NCBI GenBank assembly: GCA_964575975.1
Contig: CAZNTU010000284.1
Location: 1 to 6,488, forward strand
Direction of reading: 5' to 3'
DNA length: 6,488 nt
Origin: G963674505 sp964575975
GTDB taxonomy: Bacteria > Desulfobacterota > Desulfobacteria > Desulfobacterales > SKZT01
The notes under the pieces were generated by a model. That model had not been told where the DNA came from, ran no database searches, and worked only from the letters and a program-made list of their open reading frames with translations. The position numbers and the translations under genes were made by a program. The number at the start of each line of letters is the position of its first letter. Within the stretch, counting starts at the first letter, position 1. Shown here piece after piece: positions 6,432 through 6,488 of the stretch.

Positions 6432-6488
6432 ATCTTGACATCGTAAACATAAGCCGCAACCAATTGAAATATTTCGACCTTGCGCGGT
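6428..6488 (+). repeat. Right copy of the 61-bp inverted repeat (dispersed repeat body)
   Basis: Reverse complement of 18-78 with a single mismatch (6450 opposite 56). It follows efp in the same orientation that the left copy follows dapL. The window ends inside it, so its far end is not seen. It contains CAACCAAT (6457-6464), complementary to the array unit upstream of it. Confidence 0.9.

Noticed and set aside
6435..6463. Outward-facing promoter in the repeat body, starting from a perfect TTGACA
   Set aside because: At 17 bp the -10 position reads AACCAA, and no acceptable hexamer occurs at nearby spacings. It is a -35-like box only.
1..6488. CRISPR array, defence island or prophage
   Set aside because: There are no spaced direct repeats, cas genes, integrase, toxin-antitoxin pair or phage structural gene. 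The tandem arrays have no spacers.

Overview
The window holds six protein genes of ordinary bacterial housekeeping type. They read, left to right: dapL (lysine and peptidoglycan precursor synthesis, minus strand), kdsB (LPS Kdo activation, plus), a membrane-anchored coiled-coil protein and guaA (GMP synthesis; both minus, one transcription unit with guaA first), a divergent TrpF-like TIM-barrel protein (plus), and efp (translation elongation factor P, plus). No rRNA, tRNA, CRISPR array, transposase or phage gene is visible.

KdsB implies a Gram-negative bacterium with Kdo-containing lipopolysaccharide. DapL implies the one-step LL-diaminopimelate aminotransferase route. That combination fits Desulfobacterota (deltaproteobacteria), spirochaetes and the Chlamydiae/Lentisphaerae group. 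The guaA, coiled-coil and TrpF-like set looks most like Desulfobacterota to me, but this is an impression and was not tested.

Layout: 1-110 is a repeat body plus a heptamer array ending one base from the dapL stop. dapL (111-1331) and kdsB (1529-2272) diverge from a 197-bp spacer carrying a near-consensus sigma-70 promoter for dapL and a weaker candidate for kdsB. kdsB and the coiled-coil gene (2250-3227) converge and overlap by 23 bp. guaA (3234-4763) lies 6 nt upstream of the coiled-coil gene. guaA and the TrpF-like gene (4984-5781) diverge from a 220-bp spacer containing a promoter candidate for guaA and a 16-bp dyad. efp (5829-6392) follows 47 bp after the TrpF-like gene. A second repeat copy fills 6401-6488.

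The most unusual feature is at the two ends. A 61-bp sequence recurs in inverted orientation (18-78 and 6428-6488) with one mismatch. Each copy joins, at the same junction base, a short tandem array, but the unit differs: a 7-mer on the left and an 8-mer on the right. Each composite sits just after a gene's stop codon in the same orientation relative to that gene. It looks like a dispersed repeat family with exchangeable simple-repeat tails. Since the window ends inside both copies, it may be a contig broken at a multicopy repeat. The second notable item is the TrpF-like protein, which lacks the catalytic cysteine of phosphoribosylanthranilate isomerase.
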